From: Saccharopolyspora endophytica
Lineage (GTDB): Bacteria > Actinomycetota > Actinomycetes > Mycobacteriales > Pseudonocardiaceae
Length of the DNA: 64,000 nucleotides
Assembly: GCF_018070075.1 (NCBI RefSeq)
Contig: NZ_JAGPXE010000001.1
Coordinates: forward strand, 62,001 to 126,000
Direction: 5' to 3'
Shown: positions 15,885 to 25,907 of the stretch, piece by piece
Numbering within the stretch: the first letter of the stretch is position 1
Layout of the letters: the number at the start of each line of letters is the position of its first letter
Notes under the pieces: model-generated
Database searches by the model: none
Told to the model about the DNA's origin: nothing
Seen by the model: only the letters and a program-made list of their open reading frames with translations
Program-made: the position numbers and the translations under genes

Positions 15885-17329
15885 CCCTCGTCCTTCACTA
15901 CGCAGCCCGCAGCGACCGCGGCCTGGTGCGCTCCAACAACCAGGACTCGGTCTATGCCGGCCCACGACTACTCGCCCTCGCGGACGGCATGGGTGGACAT
16001 GCCGCCGGTGAGGTCGCCAGCAAGGTCGTCATCGCGGCGTTGGCGCCGTTGGATGATGACGAGCCAGGTGACGACCTGCTCGGCCAGCTCCGCGGTGCGG
16101 TGCTGGACGGCAACAGCGCGATCGCCGAGCTGGTGGCCAACGACCCGGAGCTGGACGGGATGGGCACCACCCTCACCGCTGTGCTGTTCGCAGGCAGCAA
16201 GCTGGGTCTGGTGCACATCGGCGACTCCCGCGCATACCTGGTCCGCGACGGCGAGCTGACCCAGATAACCCACGACGACACCTTCGTGCAGTCGCTGATC
16301 GACGAAGGCCGGATCACCGAGGAGGAGGCCGCCAACCACCCGCAGCGCTCGCTGCTGCTGCACGCGTTGACCGGCCACGAGGTGGAACCGAGCCTGGCGA
16401 TCCGCGAGGCTCGCGCGGGCGATCGCTACCTGCTGTGCTCCGACGGCCTGACCGGCCCGGTGAGCACGGAGACGATGGCGGAAGCCCTGCGCATTCCGGA
16501 TCCGCAGCAGTGCGCGGACCGGATGATCGAGCTGGCGCTCAAAGGTGGCGGTCCCGACAACGTGACCGTGATCATCGCCGACGTCGTCGACGTCGAGTTC
16601 GGCGACGACGCCCCCATAGTCGGGGGTGCGGCGGGAAATGGCGATGAGCATCCGCAACCCGATTCGTCGGCGGCGCGCGCTTCCGCGGTGACCATGCCGC
16701 GGCCGCAGCCGAAGCGTTTCGAGCCCACCTCACCTCCGGCGGAGAAGCCGCGCAAACGGCGCTGGCTGACCTCGCTGGTGGTGGCCTGCGGCGTGCTCAT
16801 CGTGTTGGCGGCTGTCGCGCTGGTTGGGCGTTGGTGGGTGCTCAACCAGTACTACATCGGCGTCAACCGCGCCGATGAGGTCGTGATCTACCAGGGCGTT
16901 CAGGGATCCACGCTGGGCGTGGCGCTGAACTGGCAGGTCGAGACCTCCTGCCCGCCGGACTCCGCCAAGGACTGCCAGCCGATCAAGCTGGACGACCTGC
17001 AGGAGGCGCAGCGTCCCGACGTGCGCAACGGCATCACCGAGGTCAACGGCCTCACCGAGGCGCGGGAGGCGATGCGGCGGCTGCGGATGACCGCGCTGCT
17101 GCCGGAGTGCCAGACGCCCGAGCCCTCGGTGCCGACGGTTCCGCCCGCCCCGGGTGCCCCCGTTCCGGGTGCGCCGACACCGCCTCCTCCCGGTCAGCCG
17201 CAGGTGCAGCCCACGCCGGGTGCGCCGGTGCCCGGTCAGGCCCTTCCGCCGGAGTCCTCGGCGGCGGACGCCACGCCGCTGCAACCGGAGGAGCCGAAGC
17301 CTGGCGTGAACTGCCGGACGGTGAGTTGA
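15881..17329 (+). CDS. pstP: PstP: membrane PP2C-type Ser/Thr protein phosphatase
   Basis: 482 residues. The PP2C catalytic domain covers residues 1-235 with metal-binding motifs SDRGLVRSNNQDS, ALADGMGGHAAGE, MGTTLTAVL, HIGDSRAYL, CSDGLTG and GGPDNVTVI. It is followed by a basic juxtamembrane part, one membrane segment near 297-317 (SLVVACGVLIVLAAVALV) and an external Pro-rich tail. It reverses PknA/PknB phosphorylation of cell-division and wall proteins. It overlaps fhaB by 4 bases and rodA by one base (TGATG). Confidence 0.96.
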   Translation: MTLVLHYAARSDRGLVRSNNQDSVYAGPRLLALADGMGGHAAGEVASKVVIAALAPLDDDEPGDDLLGQLRGAVLDGNSAIAELVANDPELDGMGTTLTAVLFAGSKLGLVHIGDSRAYLVRDGELTQITHDDTFVQSLIDEGRITEEEAANHPQRSLLLHALTGHEVEPSLAIREARAGDRYLLCSDGLTGPVSTETMAEALRIPDPQQCADRMIELALKGGGPDNVTVIIADVVDVEFGDDAPIVGGAAGNGDEHPQPDSSAARASAVTMPRPQPKRFEPTSPPAEKPRKRRWLTSLVVACGVLIVLAAVALVGRWWVLNQYYIGVNRADEVVIYQGVQGSTLGVALNWQVETSCPPDSAKDCQPIKLDDLQEAQRPDVRNGITEVNGLTEAREAMRRLRMTALLPECQTPEPSVPTVPPAPGAPVPGAPTPPPPGQPQVQPTPGAPVPGQALPPESSAADATPLQPEEPKPGVNCRTVS

Positions 17330-18753
17330 TGTCCGAACCGGCCGCGACGACCGGAGCAGTCAACGGGGCCCCCCGAGTCAACACTCGGCGGGGCACCGAA
17401 CTGTTCATGCTCGTTTTCTCCGCGATCATCGTGACCGCGGCGTTGATCGTGGTGGAGGTGTCGCAGGAGCAGACCCTCACCCGTGAGCTGCTGTTCTACG
17501 GGGTCGCGTTCCTGATCCTCTACGGCGCCGCGCACTTCGGCGTGCGCTACTTCGCGCCGTACGCCGACCCGTTGATCCTGCCGCTGGTGGCGTTGATCAA
17601 CGGGCTCGGCCTGGTGATGCTGCACAGGCTGGACCTGGCCCCGGTCGTCGGGGCGCCGTACACGCCGAAGCAGATCCTCTACACCACCGCGGGCGTGGCG
17701 ATGTTCATCCTCGTCCTGTGGCTGGTGAAGGACCACCGCACGCTCGCGCAGTACGGCTACACCTGCGGTTTCGTCGGGATCGCGCTGCTGGCGCTGCCCG
17801 GTGTGCTGCCGGCGAGCATCTCGGAGGCCAACGGCGCGAAGCTGTGGGTCAACCTGGGCTTCATCTCGATCCAGCCGAGCGAGTTCGCCAAGATCCTGCT
17901 GCTGATCTTCTTCGCCTCGTTCCTGGTGGGCAAGCGCGAGCTGTTCACCACGGCGGGCAAGCGGTTCCTCGGCGTGGACTGGCCGCGTCCGCGTGACCTG
18001 GGCCCGGTGCTGGTCGCCTGGGTCCTGTCGATCGGCATCGTGGTGCTGGAGAAGGACCTGGGCACCTCGCTGCTGTTCTTCGGCATCGTGCTGGTGATGA
18101 TCTACATCGCCACCGAGCGCGCGGTGTGGGTCGGCCTCGGCCTGACGATGTTCGCGGTGGGCGCGGTCATCGCCTTCAACCTCTTCTCGCACGTCCAGGT
18201 CCGGGTGAACACCTGGCTCGACCCGATGATGCGAGTGGCCGACGGCGAGTCCGACCCCGGCTACCAGCTGCGCACCGGCCTGTTCGGGATGGCCCACGGC
18301 GGCATCCCGGGCTCGGGTCTGGGCAGCGGGATGCCGAACATCACGCCGCTGTCGTTCAGCGACTTCATCATCCCGGCGCTGGGCGAGGAGCTCGGCCTCA
18401 TCGGGTTGATGTCGTTGCTGCTGGTCTACGTGCTGCTGATGATGCGCGGGCTGCGCAGCGCGCTGGCGGTGCGCGACTCCTTCGGCAAGCTGTTCGCCGG
18501 CGGTCTGTCGTTCACCATCGCGCTGCAGCTGTTCGTGGTCGCCGGCGGTTCGACCGGCCTGATCCCGATGACCGGTCTCACGGCGCCGTTCCTGGCGGCC
18601 GGTGGTTCGTCGATGCTCGCCAACTACGTGCTGATCGCGCTGCTGCTGCGGGTGTCCGACGCGGCCCGCCGCCCGCAGGCCCCGGCCAAGCCCAAGCCCA
18701 AGCAGGCGCCGATCGCGGAAGCGCATACGGAACTGGTGGAGCGTCCCCGATGA
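17329..18753 (+). CDS. rodA: RodA: SEDS-family peptidoglycan glycosyltransferase
   Basis: 474 residues, started at the ATG that overlaps the pstP stop (TGATG). A polytopic membrane protein of the FtsW/RodA/SpoVE family: many hydrophobic segments, GAKLWVNLGFISIQPSEFAK, VVLEKDLGTSLLFFGIV, and near the C-terminus NITPLSFSDFIIPALGEELG and GLIPMTGLTAPFLAAGGSS. SEDS proteins polymerise lipid II with a partner class B PBP, here PbpA encoded next with a 4-base overlap. The position within the PknA/PknB operon points to the RodA rather than the FtsW member. Confidence 0.95.
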   Translation: MSEPAATTGAVNGAPRVNTRRGTELFMLVFSAIIVTAALIVVEVSQEQTLTRELLFYGVAFLILYGAAHFGVRYFAPYADPLILPLVALINGLGLVMLHRLDLAPVVGAPYTPKQILYTTAGVAMFILVLWLVKDHRTLAQYGYTCGFVGIALLALPGVLPASISEANGAKLWVNLGFISIQPSEFAKILLLIFFASFLVGKRELFTTAGKRFLGVDWPRPRDLGPVLVAWVLSIGIVVLEKDLGTSLLFFGIVLVMIYIATERAVWVGLGLTMFAVGAVIAFNLFSHVQVRVNTWLDPMMRVADGESDPGYQLRTGLFGMAHGGIPGSGLGSGMPNITPLSFSDFIIPALGEELGLIGLMSLLLVYVLLMMRGLRSALAVRDSFGKLFAGGLSFTIALQLFVVAGGSTGLIPMTGLTAPFLAAGGSSMLANYVLIALLLRVSDAARRPQAPAKPKPKQAPIAEAHTELVERPR

Positions 18754-20204
18754 ACAAGCCGCTGCGCCGAGTGGCGCTGGCCATGATGGCGATGGTCCTG
18801 CTGCTGATGGGCAACATGACCTACGTCCAGGTCATCAAGGCCGATGAGTACCGCGAGGACGCCCGCAACACGCGCACCCAGCTGGAGGAGTTCTCCCGGG
18901 AGCGCGGTCAGATCATCGCGTCCGGTCAGTCGCTGGCCAGCTCCACGCCGATCGAGCACGACCGCTACAAGTTCCAGCGGACCTACCCGAACGGCCCGCT
19001 GTACGCGCCGGTCACCGGGTTCTACTCGTTCTTCTACGGGTCGAACGGCGTCGAGCGCGCCAACGACAAGATCCTCAACGGCACCGACGACAGCATGGCG
19101 TTCGGCCGGCTGTCGGACATGATCACCGGCAACACGCCGCGCGGCGGCAGCGTCGAGCTGACGATCAAGCCCGAGATGCAGCAGGTCGCCTACGACCAGC
19201 TGACGAAGAAGGGCTTCCAGGGTTCCGTGGTGGCGCTGAACCCGTCGACGGGCGAGATCCTGGCGATGGTCAACGCGCCGTCCTACGACCCGAACAAGCT
19301 CACCGGCCCGGACAACAACCAGGTCGCCGAGCAGTGGAACGCGCTCAACAACGCCGAGGGCAACCCGATGGCCAACCGGGCGGTCTCCGAGATCTACCCG
19401 CCCGGTTCGACGTTCAAGCTGATCACCACGGCCGCTGCGCTGGAGAACGGGTACAACCCGAACAGCCAGGTGCAGGACGCCGCGTCGATCACGCTGCCGC
19501 AGTCGTCGACCCAGCTGCCCAACTACGGCGGCAAGAAGTGCGCGGGCAACACGCTGACCGACGCGCTGGCGCACTCCTGCAACACCGCGTTCGCCGAGAT
19601 CGCGGGCAAGGTCGGCGCCGACAAGCTGCGGGAGACCGCGGCGTCCTTCGGCTTCGGCCAGGACCTGCAGATCCCGATGAGCGTGGCCAAGTCGGACCTG
19701 GGCCCGATGGACGACGGCGCGTCGCTGTACCAGAGCGGCATCGGCCAGCGCGACGTGCGCGTCACGCCGATGCAGAACGCGATGATGGCCGCGACGATCG
19801 CCAACGGCGGCAAGGTGATGAAGCCGCAGCTGGTCAGCTCGACGAAGGCTCCCGACATGGAGGAGCTCGACTCCCTCCGGCCCGAGGAGCTCGGCCAGGC
19901 GGTCTCGCCGGACGTCGCGGGCAAGATCCGCGACATGATGATCAAGTCGGAGCAGAACACCAAGGGCTCCGGCAAGATCACCGGGATCGAGATCGCCTCG
20001 AAGACCGGTACCGCTCAGCACGGTGACCCCGGTGACCGGCCGCACGGCTGGTACGTCGCGTTCGCGCCGGCCGCCAACCCCACGATCGCCGTCGCGGTGA
20101 TCGTGGAGAACGGCGGCGACGAGGGCGACGAGGCCACCGGTGGTTCGCTCGCAGCCCCCATCGGCCGGGAGGTCATCCGGGCCGGTTTGCGGGGAGGTGG
20201 CTGA
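18750..20204 (+). CDS. pbpA: PbpA: class B penicillin-binding protein (transpeptidase)
   Basis: 484 residues, ATG at 18750 overlapping the rodA stop. One N-terminal membrane anchor (about 8-27). The transpeptidase domain has the three active-site motifs: STFK (Ser220-Lys223), SCN (276-278) and KTG (418-420). The length and the lack of a long N-terminal dimerisation module match mycobacterial PbpA, which cross-links peptidoglycan with RodA during growth and division. It ends 3 bases before the pknA start. Confidence 0.96.
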   Translation: MNKPLRRVALAMMAMVLLLMGNMTYVQVIKADEYREDARNTRTQLEEFSRERGQIIASGQSLASSTPIEHDRYKFQRTYPNGPLYAPVTGFYSFFYGSNGVERANDKILNGTDDSMAFGRLSDMITGNTPRGGSVELTIKPEMQQVAYDQLTKKGFQGSVVALNPSTGEILAMVNAPSYDPNKLTGPDNNQVAEQWNALNNAEGNPMANRAVSEIYPPGSTFKLITTAAALENGYNPNSQVQDAASITLPQSSTQLPNYGGKKCAGNTLTDALAHSCNTAFAEIAGKVGADKLRETAASFGFGQDLQIPMSVAKSDLGPMDDGASLYQSGIGQRDVRVTPMQNAMMAATIANGGKVMKPQLVSSTKAPDMEELDSLRPEELGQAVSPDVAGKIRDMMIKSEQNTKGSGKITGIEIASKTGTAQHGDPGDRPHGWYVAFAPAANPTIAVAVIVENGGDEGDEATGGSLAAPIGREVIRAGLRGGG

Positions 20205-20207
20205 TCC

Positions 20208-21566
20208 GTGCTGACCACCGGCCAGTTACTCGCCGAGCGCTACCGCCTCGGCCGCCGCATCGCGGTCGGCGGTATGGGCGAGGTGTGGGAGGCGGTGGAC
20301 GTCCGGCTGGACCGGACGGTGGCGGTCAAGGTGCTCAAGGCCGAGCTGTGCGGGGACGCCGAGTTCCTGCACCGGTTCCGCACCGAGGCCCGCACCACGG
20401 CGTCGCTGAACCACCCGGGAATCGCAGCGGTCCACGACTACGGTGAGACCGCTGCGGTCCCGGACGGTCCGGAGGACACCGCCTACCTGGTGATGGAGCT
20501 GGTCGAGGGAGAGCCGCTGGCGGCGATCCTGGCTCGGGAACGGCGGATCAACACCGATCACACGATGGACATGCTGGAGCAGGCGGGCCAGGCGCTGCAG
20601 GCCGCGCACGAACGCGGCCTGGTGCACCGGGACGTCAAGCCCGGCAACATCCTGATCACCCCCGAGGGCAAGGTGAAGCTGACCGACTTCGGCATCGCCA
20701 AGGCGGCCGACGCGGCACCGGTCACCCGCAACGGGATGGTGATGGGAACGGCGCACTACATCGCGCCGGAACAGGCGCTCGGCAGCGACGCGACACCGGC
20801 CAGCGACGTGTACTCGCTGGCCGTCGTCGGTTACGAGTGCCTGATGGGGCACCGCCCGTTTCTCTCCGAGAACGCGGTGACGGTCGCCATGATGCACATC
20901 CGCGACATCGCTCCACCGCTCCCGCCGGACGTTCCGCCGGGAGTGCGGGCGCTGATCGAGGCGACCCTGGTGAAGGACCCGCGCCGGCGCTACGCCGACG
21001 GCGGGGAGTTCGCCGCGGCGGTCGCCGCGGTGCGCGCGGGTCGGCCGCTGCCGACGCCGTCAGCCCTGGTCGCCCAACCGCAGCGACCGGTGAACGTGCA
21101 CGGGCCGGGCACCGGCGTGCACCCGGTACCGCCGGGTCCGCCACCGATGGGCAACACCTATCCGCCCGGCATCATCCCGCCCCAGCAGCCCGTGCAGCAG
21201 CAAGCGGTTCAGCAACACCAGGTTTCACAGCAGCAGGCCCCGATGCCGGTCCCGGCCAACGGCGCGGGGGTGGCAGGAGCCATGGGTGGCAATGCTCACC
21301 GGGAAAGCGGCAACACCAGGGTTGTCGTGTGGATTCTCGTCGCCGTGCTGGCGGTAGTCTTGCTGGTCGCCATCGGTCTGCTGACGTACTGGGCGATCAA
21401 CCGCCACGACCTCGGCATGGCCGGACGCGGTCCGGTGGCCACGCTGAGCCTGGATTCCACGAACGGTTTGGGCCAAACTTCGCATCGGCAGGAACCCATG
21501 ATCGGAATGCCTCCCGCGGGTGAGATGGGACGATCGTTGACAAGGATCGGAACGACGATTCGATGA
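20208..21566 (+). CDS. pknA: PknA: transmembrane Ser/Thr protein kinase
   Basis: 452 residues from a GTG at 20208. Kinase domain about 11-275: glycine loop [10 protein letters not shown], Lys41, HRD (140-142), DFG (160-162) and IAPEQAL. A Pro/Gln-rich linker (about 285-360) leads to one membrane segment (371-396), and the external tail is short, as expected for PknA. Mycobacterial PknA phosphorylates division and wall-synthesis proteins. The pknB start overlaps its stop by 4 bases. Confidence 0.96.
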   Translation: MLTTGQLLAERYRLGRRIAVGGMGEVWEAVDVRLDRTVAVKVLKAELCGDAEFLHRFRTEARTTASLNHPGIAAVHDYGETAAVPDGPEDTAYLVMELVEGEPLAAILARERRINTDHTMDMLEQAGQALQAAHERGLVHRDVKPGNILITPEGKVKLTDFGIAKAADAAPVTRNGMVMGTAHYIAPEQALGSDATPASDVYSLAVVGYECLMGHRPFLSENAVTVAMMHIRDIAPPLPPDVPPGVRALIEATLVKDPRRRYADGGEFAAAVAAVRAGRPLPTPSALVAQPQRPVNVHGPGTGVHPVPPGPPPMGNTYPPGIIPPQQPVQQQAVQQHQVSQQQAPMPVPANGAGVAGAMGGNAHRESGNTRVVVWILVAVLAVVLLVAIGLLTYWAINRHDLGMAGRGPVATLSLDSTNGLGQTSHRQEPMIGMPPAGEMGRSLTRIGTTIR

Positions 21567-23524
21567 GTTCACCTCGACTTCTATCCGACCGCTACGAGCT
21601 CGGCGAGACTCTCGGCTACGGCGGTATGTCGGAGGTGCACAAGGGCCGCGACACCCGCCTGAGCCGAGACGTCGCGGTCAAGATCCTGCGTGCCGACCTG
21701 GCCCGGGACCCCACCTTCCAGCTGCGCTTCCGCCGCGAGGCGCAGAACGCCGCGGCGCTCAACCACCCGGCGATCGTCGCGGTCTACGACACCGGCGAGA
21801 CGGACTCCGAGAACGGGCCGCTGCCCTACATCGTCATGGAGTACGTCGACGGCCGGACGCTGCGCGACATCGTCAAGACCGAGGGGCCGCTGTCCCCCCG
21901 GCGGGCGATGGAGGTCATGGCGGACGGCTCGGCCGCGCTGGACTTCAGCCACCGGCACGGGATCGTGCACCGCGACGTGAAACCGGCGAACATCATGATC
22001 ACCCGCTCCGGCGCGGTGAAGGTGATGGACTTCGGCATCGCTCGCGCGCTGGCCGACGGCCAGGCGGCGGTGACCCAGACCGCGGCGGTCATCGGCACCG
22101 CCCAGTACCTCTCGCCGGAGCAGGCGCGCGGCGAGGCGGTGGACGCGCGAAGCGACGTCTACGCCTCCGGCTGCGTGCTCTTCGAGCTGCTCACCGGGGA
22201 ACCCCCGTTCACCGGTGACTCACCGGTCGCGGTGGCCTACCAGCACGTCCGGGAGGAACCCCGCAAGCCGTCCGACGTCGTTCCGGCCACCCCGGCATCG
22301 CTGGACGCCGTGGTGCTCAAGGCGCTGAGCAAGAACCCGGCCAACCGCTACCAGTCGGCGGCCGAGATGCGCGCCGACCTGGTCCGCGTGCTGTCCGGTC
22401 AGCGCCCGAAGGCTCCGATGATCATGTCGGAGGAAGAGCACACCGCGATGCTCGGCCAGGGCGCCGGTCCCACCGAGATGATCGGCTCCGGCCGGCACCG
22501 CTCGGACGACGTCGAGGACTACCCGCCGGCCCACCCGCCGGAGCGCCGGCGCAGCAAGAACGCCGTCGTCGCGCTGGTCACCCTGGCCTGCGTGGCCGTG
22601 TTCGCGCTGGCCGCGTGGCTGGTGACGATGCTGGTCGGAGCGGGTGCTCCGGATCGCGTGCCGGTCCCGAACCTGATGCACATGACGGCCCAGGCCGCCA
22701 ACGAGAAGGCGAAGTCGGAGGGCTGGATGGTCCTCCCGCGCTCCTGCCCCTCCCCTGAGGACAAGCGCGGCACGATCGTGCGCCAAACGCCGGGGCCGGG
22801 GACGCAGGGCGTCAAGGCCGAGACCAAGATCGAGCTCTGCGCGGGCACCGGTCCGGAGTCCACCGCGGTCCCGGACCTGTCCGGCATGACCATGACCGAG
22901 GCTCAGCAGGCCCTCGAAGCGGCTGGTCTGAAGATCGGGCTGAACCCGGACAAGAAGGAGACGTCCGACCCCAAGCAGGTCGACAAGATCCTCGACTGGG
23001 ACAGCAAGGGCACCGAGGTCGCCAAGGGCACCACGATCAACGTCGTGGTCGGCCAGGCGATCCCGCAGACGGAGGTCCAGGACCTGCGCGGCCAGCAGCT
23101 GGAGACCGCGAGGGCGTTCCTCGAGGGCGCCGGCTTCAAGGTCAGCGTGGAGCAGCGCGACTCCGGCGAGCCCGCGAACACGGTCCTCAGCCAGTCGCCG
23201 TCCGGCGGCACCAAAGCCCGGACCGGTTCGACGGTGACCCTGGTGGTCTCCAAGGGCAACCAGATCACCATGCCGCAGCTGCAGAACATGTCGAAGGACG
23301 AGGCCGAGGCCGCGCTGAAGGCCGCGGGCTGGAACGGCACCCTCAGCGAGTCCGAGCAGCCCACCGGCGACATCTCCAAGGACGACAAGGTCCTCAGCAG
23401 CTCGCCGCAGGCCGGTCAGAAGATCAGCAAGGACCAGTCGATCACGATCTACGTCGGCAAGTACGACAGCTCCAGCACGAGCACGCCCCCGGGCAGCGGA
23501 GGCGGGTTCTTCCCGTTCCCCTGA
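21563..23524 (+). CDS. pknB: PknB: PASTA-domain Ser/Thr protein kinase
   Basis: 653 residues. Kinase domain about 11-275: Lys40, HRD (136-138), DFG (156-158), and an activation loop with Thr171 and Thr173 ([18 protein letters not shown]), the two autophosphorylation positions known in mycobacterial PknB. One membrane segment at about 335-359. The external part has four PASTA repeats (roughly 366-433, 434-501, 502-568, 569-637), which sense muropeptides or lipid II. Last gene of the operon; a hairpin follows 15 bases after the stop. CwlM, FhaA and the MurJ-linked pseudokinase in this window are plausible targets. Confidence 0.97.
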   Translation: MSSPRLLSDRYELGETLGYGGMSEVHKGRDTRLSRDVAVKILRADLARDPTFQLRFRREAQNAAALNHPAIVAVYDTGETDSENGPLPYIVMEYVDGRTLRDIVKTEGPLSPRRAMEVMADGSAALDFSHRHGIVHRDVKPANIMITRSGAVKVMDFGIARALADGQAAVTQTAAVIGTAQYLSPEQARGEAVDARSDVYASGCVLFELLTGEPPFTGDSPVAVAYQHVREEPRKPSDVVPATPASLDAVVLKALSKNPANRYQSAAEMRADLVRVLSGQRPKAPMIMSEEEHTAMLGQGAGPTEMIGSGRHRSDDVEDYPPAHPPERRRSKNAVVALVTLACVAVFALAAWLVTMLVGAGAPDRVPVPNLMHMTAQAANEKAKSEGWMVLPRSCPSPEDKRGTIVRQTPGPGTQGVKAETKIELCAGTGPESTAVPDLSGMTMTEAQQALEAAGLKIGLNPDKKETSDPKQVDKILDWDSKGTEVAKGTTINVVVGQAIPQTEVQDLRGQQLETARAFLEGAGFKVSVEQRDSGEPANTVLSQSPSGGTKARTGSTVTLVVSKGNQITMPQLQNMSKDEAEAALKAAGWNGTLSESEQPTGDISKDDKVLSSSPQAGQKISKDQSITIYVGKYDSSSTSTPPGSGGGFFPFP

Positions 23525-23539
23525 GGGGACTGACGAGAG

Positions 23540-23569
23540 CGGGGCGGTGGCCGAGTGGCCACCGCCCCG
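23540..23569. terminator. Terminator hairpin after pknB
   Basis: CGGGGCGGTGGCC pairs with GGCCACCGCCCCG around a 4-base loop, followed by TTTCG on the plus strand. It lies between the convergent pknB and pabA genes. Confidence 0.75.
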
Positions 23570-23592
23570 TTTCGCGTCAGGGAAGGTGCTGG

Positions 23593-24237
23593 TCAGCGGG
23601 CCGATGCGGCTGCGGCGACCTTGCGCATCTCGGCTTCGAGCTGGTCGACGACGTGGTCGGCCACCGGGTGACCCGCCGAGGCCATCCAGTTGGCGAGCAT
23701 CCGGTGGCCGCCGTCGGTGAGCACCGACTCGGGGTGGAACTGGACGCCCTCGATCGGCAGCTCGCGGTGGCGCATGCCCATCACGATGCCGGACTCGGTG
23801 CGCGCGGTGACCTCGAAGTCGTCCGGGATGGTGTCCGCGCGGACGATCAGCGAGTGGTAGCGGGTCGCGATGAACGGCTGCGGCAGCCCGGCGAACACAC
23901 CGGTTCCGGAGTGCTCGATCTCGCTGACCTTGCCGTGCACCAGCTCGGGGGCTCGCTCGACCGTGCCGCCCCACACCGCGCCGATGGCCTGGTGCCCGAG
24001 GCACACGCCGAAGGCCGGTTTGCGCTCGGCGGCGCAGCGCTGGATGAGCTCCATCGTCCGCCCCGCGCGATCCGGAGTCCCCGGACCGGGGCTGAGCAGC
24101 ACACCGTCAGCTGCGGCCACGTCGTCGTCGGTGACCACGTCGTTGCGGCGCACCTCGCACTCGGCTCCGAGCTGCGCGAGGTACTGCACGAGGTTGTAGA
24201 CGAAGCTGTCGTAGTTGTCGACCACCAGTACACGCAC
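23593..24237 (-). CDS. pabA: Aminodeoxychorismate/anthranilate synthase glutamine amidotransferase subunit
   Basis: 214 residues from a GTG at 24237. A class I glutamine amidotransferase: oxyanion motif LLSPGPGTPDRAG, nucleophile elbow FGVCLGHQAIG (Cys), and catalytic His-Glu in GVQFHPES. It supplies ammonia from glutamine to the PabB or TrpE partner for folate or tryptophan synthesis. The partner gene is not in the window. The mycobacterial gene at this position is called trpG; pathway assignment between pabA and trpG cannot be settled from sequence alone. Confidence 0.93.
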   Translation of the reverse strand: MRVLVVDNYDSFVYNLVQYLAQLGAECEVRRNDVVTDDDVAAADGVLLSPGPGTPDRAGRTMELIQRCAAERKPAFGVCLGHQAIGAVWGGTVERAPELVHGKVSEIEHSGTGVFAGLPQPFIATRYHSLIVRADTIPDDFEVTARTESGIVMGMRHRELPIEGVQFHPESVLTDGGHRMLANWMASAGHPVADHVVDQLEAEMRKVAAAASAR

Positions 24238-24298
24238 GCGCCCAGACTACGCGTCCGGCGCAGCCGAATTTCCCCGCTCTCGCCTCGCTCGGCGGGGA

Positions 24299-24454
24299 TC
24301 AGCCGAGGGTGACGTCGTTGAACGGCAGCAGCGGTTCGACCCGGGGGAACGCCACGAACAGCAGCAGGGCGACGGCGGCGGCGATCAGCACGAGCGCCCC
24401 CAGGACCTTCGCCGCGAACGGGCCGGGCAGGTGCCGCCAGATCCACGCGTACAT
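24299..24454 (-). CDS. Small single-pass membrane protein after the sortase gene (51 aa)
   Basis: 51 residues; the ATG at 24454 overlaps the sortase stop (TGATG) and has GGAGGAG 6 bases upstream. An aromatic N-terminus (MYAWIWRHLPGPFAAKVLGA) is followed by one membrane helix (about residues 17-38) and a short tail ending PFNDVTLG. Translational coupling to the sortase suggests a partner in its function, for example assembly or localisation. No family name is recalled. Confidence 0.8.
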   Translation of the reverse strand: MYAWIWRHLPGPFAAKVLGALVLIAAAVALLLFVAFPRVEPLLPFNDVTLG

Positions 24455-25290
24455 CAGCGCTCCTCCAGTTCCGGGGGCCGCAGCTCGGGGCGGCCGGCGA
24501 CCTTGGGGTACTGCGTGGTGAGCACGCCGTGGACGATCAGCCGCTCGCGCGCGGAGAACTCCGGGTGGCAGGTGGTCAGGGTGATGAGCCTGGTCAGCCC
24601 CTCGCGCCGGTAGGTCTCCGGGGCGAGACCGGGCACCGGGAAGATCACCTCGCCCTGCGAGGGCTGCACGACCTGCCTGCCGACCACGCGGTCGTAGGGC
24701 GCGGGGATCGGCGCGACGCCCCGGCAGCGCGGATCGCCTCCGCGCCCGTCCCAGGTCGCGACCTCCTCGGCCATCGGCAGGACCCGGTAGACGTACCAGT
24801 GGGTCGCCGTCTCCACGACGATCGGCGCGCAGGAGGGCAGCTGGTCCAGGTCGTTGAACGGCGCTCCGCGCCCGATCCGGTGCCCGGCGACCGCGAAGTT
24901 CCCCTGCTCCCCCGGCCACGCCGTGCCGCTGTAGTGCCCGGGGCCGCCGCTGAGGGTCTTCAGGTCGGTGCCCTCCAGCACGGTGAAGTCGAAGTCCGTA
25001 CCGAAGGTCGGCAGGTGGAGCTGCGCGAACCCGGTCCCGGGGGCGGGCGGCGGCGGTTCGGCGATCGGGTGCCGCTGCTGGGCCTGCCACTCCTCGTGCA
25101 TCCGCCCGGTCGCCTTCGCCTGGTCGCGCGCGGTGAACAGGTCGGTCACGTGCACGACGTAGAAGACGAACAGCAGCAGCACCAGGCCGGCGGTGATCAT
25201 CAGCTCGCCGAGGACCCGGATCGCCGCGCGCGCGGTGTCGCCTCCGCGCCGCGGTGGCGGTGGGGGCGAGCTCTGCACCGACGGAACCAC
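24454..25290 (-). CDS. Class E sortase
   Basis: 278 residues from a GTG at 25290. N-terminal cytoplasmic Pro/Arg segment, one membrane anchor (about 27-48), then the sortase barrel: His in FAVAGHRIG, the active-site Cys in LITLTTCHPEFSARERLIV (TLTTC), and the following Arg in the same stretch. Sortases attach or polymerise surface proteins by transpeptidation; class E recognises LAxTG-like signals in actinobacteria. No sortase substrate with such a signal was noticed in the window. It is divergent from crgA and coupled to the small membrane protein. Confidence 0.92.
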   Translation of the reverse strand: MVPSVQSSPPPPPRRGGDTARAAIRVLGELMITAGLVLLLFVFYVVHVTDLFTARDQAKATGRMHEEWQAQQRHPIAEPPPPAPGTGFAQLHLPTFGTDFDFTVLEGTDLKTLSGGPGHYSGTAWPGEQGNFAVAGHRIGRGAPFNDLDQLPSCAPIVVETATHWYVYRVLPMAEEVATWDGRGGDPRCRGVAPIPAPYDRVVGRQVVQPSQGEVIFPVPGLAPETYRREGLTRLITLTTCHPEFSARERLIVHGVLTTQYPKVAGRPELRPPELEER

Positions 25291-25444
25291 GACGTTCCTC
25301 TCCGGTCACGGGTTTGCGAGGGGTGCTCGCTCAGCGCTGTGATTACGTTAACGTGGTAGGTGGAAATGGAGCCGTTCCGCCGCCACCGGCGACGAGCCGG
25401 GCGGGCGCGGGACGGCGGTGCCGCATCACCTGGCGAGGACACCT

Positions 25445-25711
25445 ATGCCGAAGTCCAAGGTCCGCAAGAAGGACGACTCCAACCCGGTTGTCGATCGCCG
25501 CACGCCGGTCAAGGCGAAATCGGTCGGTCCGTCGCACCCGATCTACGTCGCCGTGATGCTCGGCCTGATGATCATCGGGTTGCTCTGGCTCGTCGTCAAC
25601 TACATCGCCGGCGACAAGATCGGATTCATGAGCGACCTGGGCGGGTGGAATTTCGCCGTCGGCTTCTCGTTCATGATCGTCGGCCTGCTGATGACCATGC
25701 GGTGGCGTTGA
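25445..25711 (+). CDS. crgA: CrgA: cell-division membrane protein
   Basis: 88 residues from an ATG at 25445 with GAGGA upstream. A charged N-terminus (MPKSKVRKKDD) and two membrane helices (about 40-61 and 68-85, the latter NFAVGFSFMIVGLLMTMRW) match the CrgA family. CrgA recruits divisome proteins such as FtsI and CwsA in mycobacteria and affects sporulation septation in Streptomyces. The neighbourhood (CwsA-like gene, PknA/PknB operon) agrees. A hairpin at 25738-25764 follows. Confidence 0.95.
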   Translation: MPKSKVRKKDDSNPVVDRRTPVKAKSVGPSHPIYVAVMLGLMIIGLLWLVVNYIAGDKIGFMSDLGGWNFAVGFSFMIVGLLMTMRWR

Positions 25712-25737
25712 CCCATCCCGCTGACCTGCGGTGACGT

Positions 25738-25764
25738 CCGGCCTTGACGGTTCCATAAGGCCGG
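25738..25764 (+). terminator. Hairpin downstream of crgA
   Basis: CCGGCCTT (25738-25745) pairs with AAGGCCGG (25757-25764). There is no T run, so termination strength is uncertain. Confidence 0.5.
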
Positions 25765-25907
25765 GCGCACGCGGTCGCAATTCGAGCGCCCAGCACGACG
25801 ACGCTTCGTGCACGAGCTCCGGAGGAGGGAACTCCTTCGGAGCTCACTCATCCCTTTGGCGTCTTGACAGACGGTCAGCGAAACACACCTGTGTAACTAG
25901 TCCCCAG

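Noticed and set aside
17236-18726. Minus-strand open frame opposite rodA
   Set aside because: Shadow of rodA; composition is dominated by Arg, Gln and His and the rodA frame carries clear SEDS motifs.
25864-25897. TTGACA ... TGTAAC as a promoter for the PH-domain gene
   Set aside because: The gap between the hexamers is 22 bases, too long for a normal housekeeping promoter.
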